Source: Planctomycetota bacterium (lineage in GTDB: Bacteria; Planctomycetota; Planctomycetia; Pirellulales; Pirellulaceae). Taken from it: a DNA stretch of 64,000 bases. Where the stretch lies: NCBI GenBank assembly GCA_016872775.1, contig VGZA01000005.1, positions 62,001-126,000 on the forward strand, read 5' to 3'. Positions 55,767-64,000 of the stretch are shown in pieces. Under the pieces are notes generated by a model. That model saw nothing but the letters and a program-made list of their open reading frames with translations, was not told where the DNA came from and ran no database searches. How positions within the stretch are numbered: the stretch's first letter is position 1; each line of letters starts with the position of its first letter. Position numbers and translations under genes: made by a program.

Positions 55767-57022
55767 CCGGGGATCGACTCGCCGCGGACCAGGTCCTCAT
55801 TCGTCTGTCGCGCTCGAGCTAGGTACGCCTGGCCGTCGCAAATCAGCACTTCGGCGGCCAGCGGCTTGGAATTATAGTTCGATGCCATCACGAAGCCGTA
55901 GGCGCCGGCGCACTCCAGAATCAACAGATCGCCGACACCCGCGGAGGGCAGGCTGCGCTGGCAGACGAAACCGCCTTCTTCCTGCGTGAAAATGTCGCCC
56001 GATTCGCACAACGGTCCGCCCACGACAACCGATTGCAGCGGCCGTCCAGTCGCGTTCGCGATCGACATCGGATGGTAGGCGCCGTAGAGAATCGGCCGCG
56101 CCAGATTGTTGAAGCCCGCGTCCAGCAGATAAAACGTGTTCCCGCCCTGCCGCTTCACCGCGCGGATCTCGGTAATCAAGAAACCACTCTCCGCCACCAG
56201 GTACCTGCCCGGCTCGATTTCCAGCGAGATTTTGTGTCCCAGTTCTTCCTGCAGCCGCTCGCGCGTCGCGTTCCAAAGCCGATAATATTCCTCCAGGTCA
56301 ACGTAGGACTGCCGCGCATGATAAGGAACCGGCAGTCCGCCACCCGCGCTGATCGACGTGACCGTTCGTCCGATCTTGGCAACCGTTGCTTCCAGCGCGC
56401 CACAGACTTGACCCAGGTGTTCAAGATCGGTACCCGACCCGATATGCATATGGATGCCGCTGACCGCCATTCCATGCCGATCGATCTGCCGCAGGCATTC
56501 GTCCAGTTCGGCATGCCAGATGCCGTGCTTCGACTGTTCGCCGCCCGTATTGGTCTTCTGGCTGTGACCATGCCCGAACCCCGGATTGATACGCAAAGTG
56601 ACCGACCGGCCGGGGGCCCGCGTTCCCAACTGATCGATCATGTCGATCGAACCGGCATTCACGTGGATATCGCGTTGCACGACCAGTTCGAGCGACTCGC
56701 GATCAAAAATGTCGGCGGTATAGACCACCGGAGGCGGATTACCGTGCAGCGAGTATCCCGCGGCCAATGCGCGATGAACTTCTCCGGCGCTGACGGCATC
56801 GACCAGCACCTTTTCACGTCGAACCAGATCGAGAATGGCCAGGTTCGAGCAAGCTTTCTGGGCGTAACGAATGTGATCGAACCGCTGAAGATCGGCGACC
56901 CGCTCGCGAATTTTGGCAGCGTCATAAACATAGACGGGCGTTCCGTACCGCGCCGCCAGTTCGCTGACAGGCAATCCGGCGATTTCGTCTCGAGTCACCG
57001 GAAACGTTCCCACCTGGGGCAT
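55763..57022 (-). CDS. lysA: Diaminopimelate decarboxylase
   Basis: 419 residues from the ATG at 57022, with AAGGA upstream; a TTG six bases earlier is less likely. Final step of lysine synthesis. The PLP lysine is in RYAQKACSNLAIL. The alanine-racemase-type barrel shows GIHMHIGSGTD and SISAGGGLPVPYH, and the second active-site Cys is probably in GGPLCESGDIF, followed by the C-terminal CGAYGF-type region (LILECAGAYGFVMASNYN). Normal length. It is separate from other lys genes; dapF or dapA are not adjacent. Confidence 0.93.
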   Translation of the reverse strand: MPQVGTFPVTRDEIAGLPVSELAARYGTPVYVYDAAKIRERVADLQRFDHIRYAQKACSNLAILDLVRREKVLVDAVSAGEVHRALAAGYSLHGNPPPVVYTADIFDRESLELVVQRDIHVNAGSIDMIDQLGTRAPGRSVTLRINPGFGHGHSQKTNTGGEQSKHGIWHAELDECLRQIDRHGMAVSGIHMHIGSGTDLEHLGQVCGALEATVAKIGRTVTSISAGGGLPVPYHARQSYVDLEEYYRLWNATRERLQEELGHKISLEIEPGRYLVAESGFLITEIRAVKRQGGNTFYLLDAGFNNLARPILYGAYHPMSIANATGRPLQSVVVGGPLCESGDIFTQEEGGFVCQRSLPSAGVGDLLILECAGAYGFVMASNYNSKPLAAEVLICDGQAYLARARQTNEDLVRGESIPG

Positions 57023-57123
57023 CTTCAAGGTTCCTTACCGGGCAAGTAAATGGATCAACGATCGATTCAACAGGGGCAGTTGCTGAGCCTACAAGGGCGC
57101 GGGCGGGAATGCAACGAGTGATC

Positions 57124-57606
57124 TCAGCCGTCGGCCGCATACCCCTCCGCGAATTCGAGTACCCAGCGGTCGATCTGGTCCTTGAACTTCGTCAAGTCGA
57201 TCTTGTTGGGCGCCTCGAACAGGTTGCGGCTCATCATCTCCCGATTGCGAATCGTGCCGCGGGCCACGATTTCCAGGATCATCATCGGCCCGATCGGCCG
57301 GACGGTGATTTCAAGCCTGCTGAAATCACGATCCCGCTGGCCACGCTCGATCCGCAGCGCGTCGCGCGACACCGCCGTGCCCCAGCCTCGTTCGCCAAAG
57401 ATGGATTCCAATTGAAACCCAGGCAGATGATGGGCAAGTCTTCTCAGGCAATCCTCGATATGCTCGGATAACTCAAGCCGGCACCTCGAGTGCAACTGAC
57501 GCATCTCGTCCTGCGACATTGCCCGGGCAGCAGCCTCGCGCGATTGGACCTCGCCTCGTTGCTGGCCCCGTTCGATTGCCTTCTGCAAACGCTGCTCGAA
57601 ATCCAT
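57124..57606 (-). CDS. Small soluble protein of unknown function downstream of tex
   Basis: 160 residues. A charged helical N-terminus (QRLQKAIERGQQRGEVQSRE) is followed by a mixed alpha/beta domain with GFQLESIFGERGWGTAVSRD and FSRLEITVRPIGPMMILEIV. It starts 3 bases after tex ends, on the same strand, so it is almost certainly translated from the same message. No family recognised; no signal or membrane helix. Confidence 0.7.
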   Translation of the reverse strand: MDFEQRLQKAIERGQQRGEVQSREAAARAMSQDEMRQLHSRCRLELSEHIEDCLRRLAHHLPGFQLESIFGERGWGTAVSRDALRIERGQRDRDFSRLEITVRPIGPMMILEIVARGTIRNREMMSRNLFEAPNKIDLTKFKDQIDRWVLEFAEGYAADG

Positions 57607-57609
57607 GAC

Positions 57610-60600
57610 TCAAGAACCTTGTTTCCCCGACGCGTCCGGGGCATCATCGTCGTTCTTGTGCTGATAGAATTGCAGCAGATCTCCAAACGTCCGCATCGGT
57701 TCCTTGCCGTCAATCATCTTCTTGGTAATCGGTTTCAGCGGAACCGGTTTGGGTGGCGGCTGCTTGAATTTTGGCGGGCGGGTGGATCGTCGACCGGGCG
57801 GCCCATCGGTGCGCTGCGACGTTCCTCCTTGATTCGATCGCGAAGCGGGTGGACGTCCTCCAGCCGGCCGGGCGGTTTCCTGTCCCGCTCCCTGTCGGCC
57901 CGCGGGGCGGTGGTCGTGCGCCGGGTGGACCGGGCGAGACTGCTGCGGCCGTTGCTGCTGGCGGGGTTGCTGTGGCCGCTGACTCCCCGGGCGAATCGCC
58001 GTCAACGATACGCGCCGCCGTTGCTTATCCACGTCAACGACCCAGACCGTGAGGATGTCACCGACGCCCACAACCTCATGCGGATCGCGAATGAAGCGGT
58101 CGGCAAGCCGACTGATATGGATCAAAGCGCTGTCGGACAATCCGATGTCCACAAACGCACCAAAGTCGACGACGTTCAAGACCGTTCCCGACAGTTCCAT
58201 GCCAGGTGCCAGGTCCTCGAGCTTCATGATGCCACGGCGAAACACTGGCGGCGGCAGATCTTCACGAGGATCCCGAGCCGGACGCGCCAATGCGGCGAGC
58301 ATATCGTCCAGCAACATCTGTCCAATTCCCAGCTCCCTGGCGAACTCGGCCGAATTCACCGACGCGATTCGCGCCGCCAGCGATTCGCTGATCGCCGTCG
58401 TCGACCCGCCCTCCGCGGTCGACTCCAGCACCGGCGCATTCGACAATTCGCTGGCCTGCGGCGACAGCGCCGTCGGCGGCGCCTCCACAACGAGAGCGCC
58501 CAACGGCTCCCCAGTGCCGGTTTCCCCAGTGCCGGTTTCCCCGGATGGCTCATTCACGACCGCGGGCGACTCGGTGGCAGGAACGGTGGCGGCTTCTTCC
58601 GCCGTGGGCGGTGTCGCGGTCCCGGTCGCCGCGCCGGCGGGCGGGGGAGGGACCAGCGCTTCGACGCTGGCGCCTAGCTTTTCAAGGACGCGTCGCGCGA
58701 TGTCGTAACTCTCCGGGTGAATCCAGGTGGAGTCAAGCGGATTATCTCCGCCGCTGATTTTCAAGAAGCCGGCGGCCTGCACAAATGTGGCGTCACCAAA
58801 TCCCGGCACCTGCTTGAATTGCTCCCGATTCTTGAACGGTCCGTGCTGCTGCCGGTATTCGTAAAGCCGCCGCGCCGTCAGCTGGTTCAAGCCCGATACG
58901 TAGCGCAGCAGCGCCGGGCTGGCGGTGTTGACGTCCACGCCGACGAAATTCACGCAGGAAGCGACGACATCGTCGAGCGATTCACGCAAGTGTTTCGCCT
59001 TGACGTCGTGCTGGTAGAGTCCGACGCCGATATTCGCCGGATTGATCTTGACCAGTTCCGAGAGTGGATCGAGCAGCCGTCGGCCGATCGAAACCGCGCT
59101 ACGAACCGTAACGTCGTACTTGGGCAGCTCCTCGCGACCGATCGGGCTGGTGGAATAGAAACTCGCGCCAGCTTCATTGACGATCACGTAGGCCAGGTCC
59201 CGATCGGAGAGTTCCTTGGCCAGGACGTCCGCGATCAGCAGTTCGGTCTCCCGGCACGCGGTGCCATTGCCGATCGCGACGACGGCAATGGCGTTCCGCT
59301 CGATTATCTCGATGAGTCGGCTTCGGCAAAGCAGGCGATGTTGCTCGCTGCCGATGACATGGATCATTCCGTGGTCGAGCACACTGCCGAACTCGTTGAG
59401 TGCCGTCAACTTGCATCCACTGCGAAATCCGGGATCGACGGCCAGCACGCGTCGGTTGCGCACCGGCGGCTGCAACAGCAGTTTCCGCAGGTTACGGATG
59501 AACACTTCAACGGCATGCGTTTCCGCGCGCTCTGTCAATTCACGGCGCAATTCGCGCTCGAGGCTGGGGATCACCGACCGGCTCAACGATTCCTTCAAGC
59601 AACCGCGGAGAAAGTCGGCATGCGGATGATCGGCGCGTATCAGCAGTTCCTCGGCTTCGCGATGCAGCGCATCGAGGTCGACGTCGATTTTGACGCGCAG
59701 CACCCGAGCCCGTTCGCCGCGATTCAGGGCGAGGATGCGGTGGTGGGGAATCTTGCCGAGCGGTTCCTGGAAGTTGTAGTAGTCCTTGAACGCGCTTTCC
59801 AGCAGCTTTTGCCGCTTCTTTTTCTTGGCTTCCCGGGCCGCTGCCCGCGCTTGCTGTTTCGCGGAGATCCGTGCTGCCAGCGCCGTACGCGGGAACGATT
59901 TGGCTACAGGAGCCGTCGCCGACCCGGGTGAATTGGCCGCCGTCAAGGTTGCCGCATCGTGAGCGGCTTCGCCGCCGGCCGCCGGTTCGCTATTCTCGGG
60001 GTCCGTTTCCGAGTGTGGTTCGGATGCCGCACCCTCGAGACTGGAAAAGTCGGCCAAGTCGTTCGGCGCCTCCTGGGCGATCGATGTTGGCTCCGCCTCC
60101 ACCGGAGGCTCCGCGTCGGCGTCATCGGCCTCGTCGTAGGCCAGGTCCGAGGCCAGGTCCGTTTCCTCGGCGTGAATCTCCTCATGATCGTCGACGTCGA
60201 TGGCATCGCCGCCATGCTCGAGGTCTGTGAATTCCTCGGCAGTTGGATGGTCCTCGACCAACCCGAGTTCGTCGCTGCTGGCATGCGGCTCGAGTTCTGG
60301 GTCGATGATATTCACCGCGTCACTTGAACTGGTGTCATTCCGCGTGGAGTCGTTCGGCGAGTTCATTGCCGCATCCGTCGATGGACCGGGCTCGAATGCG
60401 CCTGGCTGCGACGCGGTGCCCGCGATTTCCGGAGATTGGTTGGCCGGTACCGAATTTTCGGTTTTCTTTTCCGATTCGATACGCGTCGACACGATGCGTC
60501 CCGTTCGCTGCATCGAACGGCGAAGTCGACTGCGCAATTCGGCTCGATCGGCAAGATTCTCGACGATCAAATGACCGACCCCGGCCAGCACGTCATCGGT

Positions 60601-61068
60601 ACTGGCGAGTCCGCGTTCCGCCGAAACAAATTCGGCCGCGCGCGCCGACAGGTCGAGCGGCTTGCCTTCGAGAATTTCTTCCGCGAACGGTTCCAGCCCG
60701 CGTTGCCGCGCCAACGTCGCCAGCGTTTGCTTTTTCGGTTTGAACGGGAGGTAAAGATCTTCGAGGTGCTTGATGGAGCGTGCGGAGCGGACCTGCTCGA
60801 CCCATTCCGGCGTCAATTTGCCTTGCGCCTCGACTGACTTCAAGATCGTCTGCTTGCGGTCGGCCAGCTGCCGGACCTTGACGATCGCCTCCTGGATTCG
60901 CCGAACCTGTTCTTCGTCCAGGCCGCCGGTCTGGTCTTTGCGAAAACGGGTGATGAACGGGACTGTGTTTCCCTCGTCCAGCAACTCCACGGTGCGTTGA
61001 ACTATGTCCGCCGGCAGTCCGAGGTCACGGGCGACGTGACCCAAATCAATACTCATCTTATTATCCAT
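57610..61068 (-). CDS. tex: Enlarged Tex-family RNA-binding transcription accessory protein
   Basis: 1152 residues from the ATG at 61068 (61056 and 61116 are possible), against about 770 in typical Tex. All Tex parts are present: N-terminal helices (LLDEGNTVPFITRFRKDQTG), the YqgF-like domain (AVDPGFRSGCKLTALNEFG), helix-hairpin-helix (GLNQLTARRLYEYRQQHGPF) and S1 (GTVLNVVDFGAFVDIGLSDS). Three extras are seen: a very acidic insertion of about 215 residues (59811-60465) just before the DYYNFQEPLGKIPHHR element, a Pro/Ala/Thr-rich linker before S1, and a Gln/Arg/Pro-rich tail. Tex binds nucleic acid and affects transcription and pathogen fitness; the extras are unlike the family. Confidence 0.92.
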   Translation of the reverse strand: MDNKMSIDLGHVARDLGLPADIVQRTVELLDEGNTVPFITRFRKDQTGGLDEEQVRRIQEAIVKVRQLADRKQTILKSVEAQGKLTPEWVEQVRSARSIKHLEDLYLPFKPKKQTLATLARQRGLEPFAEEILEGKPLDLSARAAEFVSAERGLASTDDVLAGVGHLIVENLADRAELRSRLRRSMQRTGRIVSTRIESEKKTENSVPANQSPEIAGTASQPGAFEPGPSTDAAMNSPNDSTRNDTSSSDAVNIIDPELEPHASSDELGLVEDHPTAEEFTDLEHGGDAIDVDDHEEIHAEETDLASDLAYDEADDADAEPPVEAEPTSIAQEAPNDLADFSSLEGAASEPHSETDPENSEPAAGGEAAHDAATLTAANSPGSATAPVAKSFPRTALAARISAKQQARAAAREAKKKKRQKLLESAFKDYYNFQEPLGKIPHHRILALNRGERARVLRVKIDVDLDALHREAEELLIRADHPHADFLRGCLKESLSRSVIPSLERELRRELTERAETHAVEVFIRNLRKLLLQPPVRNRRVLAVDPGFRSGCKLTALNEFGSVLDHGMIHVIGSEQHRLLCRSRLIEIIERNAIAVVAIGNGTACRETELLIADVLAKELSDRDLAYVIVNEAGASFYSTSPIGREELPKYDVTVRSAVSIGRRLLDPLSELVKINPANIGVGLYQHDVKAKHLRESLDDVVASCVNFVGVDVNTASPALLRYVSGLNQLTARRLYEYRQQHGPFKNREQFKQVPGFGDATFVQAAGFLKISGGDNPLDSTWIHPESYDIARRVLEKLGASVEALVPPPPAGAATGTATPPTAEEAATVPATESPAVVNEPSGETGTGETGTGEPLGALVVEAPPTALSPQASELSNAPVLESTAEGGSTTAISESLAARIASVNSAEFARELGIGQMLLDDMLAALARPARDPREDLPPPVFRRGIMKLEDLAPGMELSGTVLNVVDFGAFVDIGLSDSALIHISRLADRFIRDPHEVVGVGDILTVWVVDVDKQRRRVSLTAIRPGSQRPQQPRQQQRPQQSRPVHPAHDHRPAGRQGAGQETARPAGGRPPASRSNQGGTSQRTDGPPGRRSTRPPKFKQPPPKPVPLKPITKKMIDGKEPMRTFGDLLQFYQHKNDDDAPDASGKQGS

Positions 61069-61222
61069 GTCGGTTGCATTGGTCGCCGACGAGTTGACTG
61101 CCCGATCTCTATGCATTCGTGCCGCAGTTTTTCCCGCGGATATACTCGTTGCAGTTTCGCAATCTAGGGTTCTCGATACTGCTTGTCAAGGATTGCACGG
61201 CGGCGACCGAGTGTCCCTGCGG

Positions 61223-62242
61223 TCACCGGCAACGCCATAAAATGTCGTCGGAAATGCCGAGCGACGATTGCAACGGGCGGATTTGGGCGCGAAACCGCAA
61301 TGCGTCCACCGGATAACCGGCGGTCGGTCGCAGACCTTCGACATGCGCGCACCAGAAGGAATTAAATGCCTCCATTGCCAGCTCGCGCAGATACTTCGAG
61401 ACCATCGACGCCAATGCCGTCGGAAGAAATGACTCGCCCCGCACCGAAAACCGGCAGTCAATTCGACGGGAATTCGTTCCCCAGCGGTAAGTGCTGGCCG
61501 TCCGCCCTTCCTGGATCACTCGGATCCAATCGTCGGAAAAGACGGTCTGCAGCAGGGCGCAGTACCGGTCGCGCCCTCCGTGCTTGTCGCAGCAGACCAG
61601 TACGGCACTTTCGGGAAGCGACCCAAGCAGGTCCCGCACCAACTGCAACGTTACCAGCGACAAGGCCGACGCCTTGTTGCCGTGTGCGGCGATTAGTTGG
61701 TTGAACGCGCGGGGGAATACGGCGCGGGACTGGATACCGATAATTCGCACGCTTTGTGCCTCCAGCCGGCGTCGCAGCCACTGTCCCCAGCCGTGTGCGG
61801 TGCGTCCCTCCGCGGCGCGTGGAATCGGGACGTCGTAACCGGCGAACCACGGTTCGGCGTCAAGTTCCTCTACGCGCGCGGCGCGGAGGGCCTGCCAGAT
61901 CCCACGCCAACTGGACGGAAGATCGCCTGAGGCCGCAATTCCAGTCAAGACGCCATACTCGAGCGTCCGCAGGCCGGTCGCTGGGCCGTAGAGTACTTTC
62001 GAGTCCGCGATCAGCAGCGGCGGGTAGGCTTCTTCGGAGTCGATGCCCAACTCGGAATCGCCGGAAGCTGCCGATCGACCTTCCTTCGCGCCGCGAATGC
62101 ACCCTTGCAGTCGAACTGCGAGATTTCTTCCGATCGAATGGTCCAACCAGTCATCGGGTACCTCCCATGCCGTGGCGCTCACGACGAGCGGCCCCAGGTT
62201 TGGGCCGTAGCCGGCTTCGTCCGTGCCAATCAAGAATGCCAC
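61223..62242 (-). CDS. Diverged RNase HII-like nuclease
   Basis: 339 residues from a GTG start. The N-terminus GTDEAGYGPNLGPLVV matches the RNase HII motif that carries the first two catalytic acids (Asp8, Glu9). ADSKVLYG (Asp80) corresponds to the DSKxL block, Asp219 in VCCDKHGGRDRY is a candidate third acid, and LASMVSKYLRELAM matches the last block with Glu instead of Asp. It is 120 residues longer than RNase HII, with the extra between motifs. It may cut RNA in RNA:DNA hybrids, but the spacing is unlike known types. The start is 15 bases after the stop of the upstream gene. Confidence 0.6.
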   Translation of the reverse strand: MAFLIGTDEAGYGPNLGPLVVSATAWEVPDDWLDHSIGRNLAVRLQGCIRGAKEGRSAASGDSELGIDSEEAYPPLLIADSKVLYGPATGLRTLEYGVLTGIAASGDLPSSWRGIWQALRAARVEELDAEPWFAGYDVPIPRAAEGRTAHGWGQWLRRRLEAQSVRIIGIQSRAVFPRAFNQLIAAHGNKASALSLVTLQLVRDLLGSLPESAVLVCCDKHGGRDRYCALLQTVFSDDWIRVIQEGRTASTYRWGTNSRRIDCRFSVRGESFLPTALASMVSKYLRELAMEAFNSFWCAHVEGLRPTAGYPVDALRFRAQIRPLQSSLGISDDILWRCR

Positions 62243-62257
62243 AGTTGTCCCCGAACG

Positions 62258-64000
62258 CTATTCGAGTGTCAAAATACCCAACGCTTCGAACTGCTGTTGG
62301 GCCGCCGCGGGCTGCGTCCAGGACTGCAATCCAACTCCCGGAACAATCCGCTTGACGCCGAATGCCCACACCGGCGGTCCCTGGCCGACAACGGACGCCA
62401 GATCGCGTTTGGCGATCGCCGCCTCGATGGTCCAGGAATCGCTGGTCTCCACCGCCGCAACATACCATTCCGGATTCCAGGTCGGATCACCAGCGCACGA
62501 CTCGGCGGTCCAGCCGCGATGATCCACGGTCAGGTCGTACCAGGTTGCGTAGTCGCGATCGACGTCGATAAACAGTTCCAGTCGATCGTTGTTCGAGAGA
62601 TCCGGATCACGTGGTCGAGCCGCGTCGCTCTTGGTGTAGGTGCCCTTGGTCGCTTTCACGCACGTTGCGGTCAAATAAAGAAATTCGTCGTCGTGTGCCA
62701 AAGTGATCTCGGCGGGCCATGCCTCGTCGTCATACTGCGGGCTGCGCAGCGCCGTGGGAGAAAGACCTTGCCACGATTCATCATCAAGTTGTCCATCCAG
62801 TCGCGGTCGGACAGTGACGCGGCGGCACGGCATATGGGCCGGTAACGCGGTGCGTCGATTTCCCAAGAGGATCAGCTCCGTCTCCGCCGCCCGTCCCGCC
62901 GTCTCCGGCTCCAGCGCCAGCACGGACCGATATTGCAATTCCGCCTCGCGCAGTCGGTCGGCCATGCGGTCATTGGCTGCGACGATCAGTCGCGTCGAGC
63001 TGCGCGCCGCCAATTGGGGTGCCGTTTGGCGAAGCTGCTCGGTGATCAGGTCCAACCGTTTGCGTCGCGTCGCCGAACCATCCCGTCCCGCCACCGGTCG
63101 GCGAGCATCCAATTCCGCGCTGGAATCGAGGAGCAGTCGCAACCATAACGCGGCCGATGCCAGTTCGTGCCGAGGCACGCGTTCACCCATCACCTGCAAT
63201 ACCTCGAGCGCCAGATCCGAGCGACCGGCGGCATGAAACCGTAAGGCGAGCGGGAACAAGGCATCGCCGATGGCGTCCTGGTCCAGTCCTTTTGTCAGGT
63301 CACCGAGCTGAGCCAGCCAGGCGGTGCTCTGCTCGGACCCCGCCGCGTAGGCGATCAGTTTCTGCACATTGCGCTGCCTCTGTGCGATCTGATTCAGTTC
63401 GGCAAGCTCCTGCGCAGGTACCGTCGAAAGCAGGCGCCGAGCCGGTCCGCCCGAGGCGAGCGGCAGTCCGGCGAAAAAATCGCGACGACCGACCTCCGCC
63501 GGCAAGTGGTCGACGAGCAGATGGAATTCCAGCGACGCCGGCCCGACATCAATCTGGCTTGTGATCAGCGCTCGGCAGGCGCTGCCAATATTCGTCAAGC
63601 TGCGGCCCAGCCGGGCCGCCACCTGCGAGGTATTCAGTACGATCGTTCCTTTACCTTGACCGGCTCGGCCCACAACGATTTTCTGGACTTTCCAGGCATG
63701 GAGCCCCTGCTCGCTGATCTGCGCCGGATATTGCTCCGCATGCGCCGCCTTCTGGATCGCGGCGACCAGCAACGGGCCCAGCCATTTGGCTTCACTATCG
63801 GCGTCCCGGGCGGTGAAGTCCTCCATCAAGACGATCTCGGGGCGCCATTGGCGAACATATTTCACGATCGATTCATCGAGTGCATCGAGACCTGGTCGGC
63901 CCCAGACCTGCGACCAGCCTTCCACCGAATTTTCCTTGCTGATCCCCAAGACTCGTTGACGCAGCGGAAATCGCGGCGCGATCGCAACACCCCCGGCGCC
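62258..64000 (-). CDS. Large protein with PIG-L-like and CBM9-like regions (5' end outside window)
   Basis: The frame is open to the right edge, giving 580 residues without the start. Near the edge RQWRPEIVLMEDFTARDADS, and then AAIQKAAHAEQYPAQISEQG followed by LHAWKVQKIVV, resemble the end of a PIG-L-type deacetylase domain. A helical middle follows. The last 190 residues (VRPRLDGQLDDESWQGL, DDEFLYLTATCVK, NDRLELFIDVDRDYATWYDL) look like a family 9 carbohydrate-binding module. It is likely exported, acting on or binding glycans. It precedes the RNase HII-like gene by 15 bases on the same strand. Confidence 0.55.
   Translation of the reverse strand, partial: GAGGVAIAPRFPLRQRVLGISKENSVEGWSQVWGRPGLDALDESIVKYVRQWRPEIVLMEDFTARDADSEAKWLGPLLVAAIQKAAHAEQYPAQISEQGLHAWKVQKIVVGRAGQGKGTIVLNTSQVAARLGRSLTNIGSACRALITSQIDVGPASLEFHLLVDHLPAEVGRRDFFAGLPLASGGPARRLLSTVPAQELAELNQIAQRQRNVQKLIAYAAGSEQSTAWLAQLGDLTKGLDQDAIGDALFPLALRFHAAGRSDLALEVLQVMGERVPRHELASAALWLRLLLDSSAELDARRPVAGRDGSATRRKRLDLITEQLRQTAPQLAARSSTRLIVAANDRMADRLREAELQYRSVLALEPETAGRAAETELILLGNRRTALPAHMPCRRVTVRPRLDGQLDDESWQGLSPTALRSPQYDDEAWPAEITLAHDDEFLYLTATCVKATKGTYTKSDAARPRDPDLSNNDRLELFIDVDRDYATWYDLTVDHRGWTAESCAGDPTWNPEWYVAAVETSDSWTIEAAIAKRDLASVVGQGPPVWAFGVKRIVPGVGLQSWTQPAAAQQQFEALGILTLE

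Overview
This is a 64-kb, GC-rich, gene-dense chromosomal window. I read it as planctomycete DNA, probably from the Pirellula/Rhodopirellula side of the phylum. The reasons are inferential: many exported or membrane proteins with no recognisable family outside that group, EF-hand and Gly/Pro-rich tails on transport proteins, a formylglycine-generating-enzyme remnant, an RNase HII-like protein of unusual form, and recurring palindromic intergenic repeats. I see no rRNA, tRNA, CRISPR array, prophage or intact insertion sequence.

Layout, left to right. 0-3 kb: the start of a PhoH-like gene, a rhomboid protease and a membrane/coiled-coil protein of unknown role. 3.4-11.3 kb: a MarR-type regulator followed by a complete MacAB-TolC-like pump (TolC lipoprotein, EF-hand-tailed adaptor, ATPase, FtsX-type permease). 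11.4-13.5 kb: an M48 lipoprotein protease, an exported rhodanese and a LutA-like iron-sulfur protein. 13.8-18 kb: a polar amino-acid ABC transporter with fused binding protein and permease, then acetolactate synthase. 18-24 kb: UvrA diverging from a dGTPase, a PIN/TRAM membrane protein and a cupin-like exported protein. 24.3-31.7 kb: a replication cluster on the minus strand (dnaA, dnaN, dciA, gyrB, no recF) with a cysteine desulfurase upstream of dnaA; the dnaA-dnaN gap is a candidate replication origin. 31.9-33.9 kb: ScpB coupled to an extremely acidic protein. 33.9-41.7 kb: hemA-hemX, a sigma-54 activator, an exported HEAT protein carrying a degenerate receiver domain, argH and an alkyl-DNA methyltransferase.

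41.8-47.4 kb: an unknown conserved protein, a patch of gene remnants, a XRE-cupin regulator diverging from threonine dehydrogenase, an enolase-superfamily enzyme coupled to an exported esterase, and a small GlsB/YeaQ-like membrane protein. 47.5-55.2 kb: a heavy-metal RND efflux set (TolC, a Cys-rich exported small protein, CusB with two metal-binding modules, CusA). 55.2-55.8 kb: a second patch of remnants. 55.8-64 kb: lysA, a small unknown protein, a greatly enlarged Tex, the RNase HII-like protein, and the C-terminal part of a large protein with PIG-L-like and CBM9-like regions that runs off the right edge.

Functionally the window joins housekeeping modules (replication, condensation, repair, haem, lysine, arginine and branched-chain amino-acid synthesis) with two independent tripartite efflux systems. 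The most unusual items are a palindromic repeat family whose sequence supplies the stop codon of three genes, DnaA-trio-like repeats between dnaA and dnaN, a diverged DnaA, an exported protein with a pseudo-receiver domain, and Tex with a long acidic insertion.
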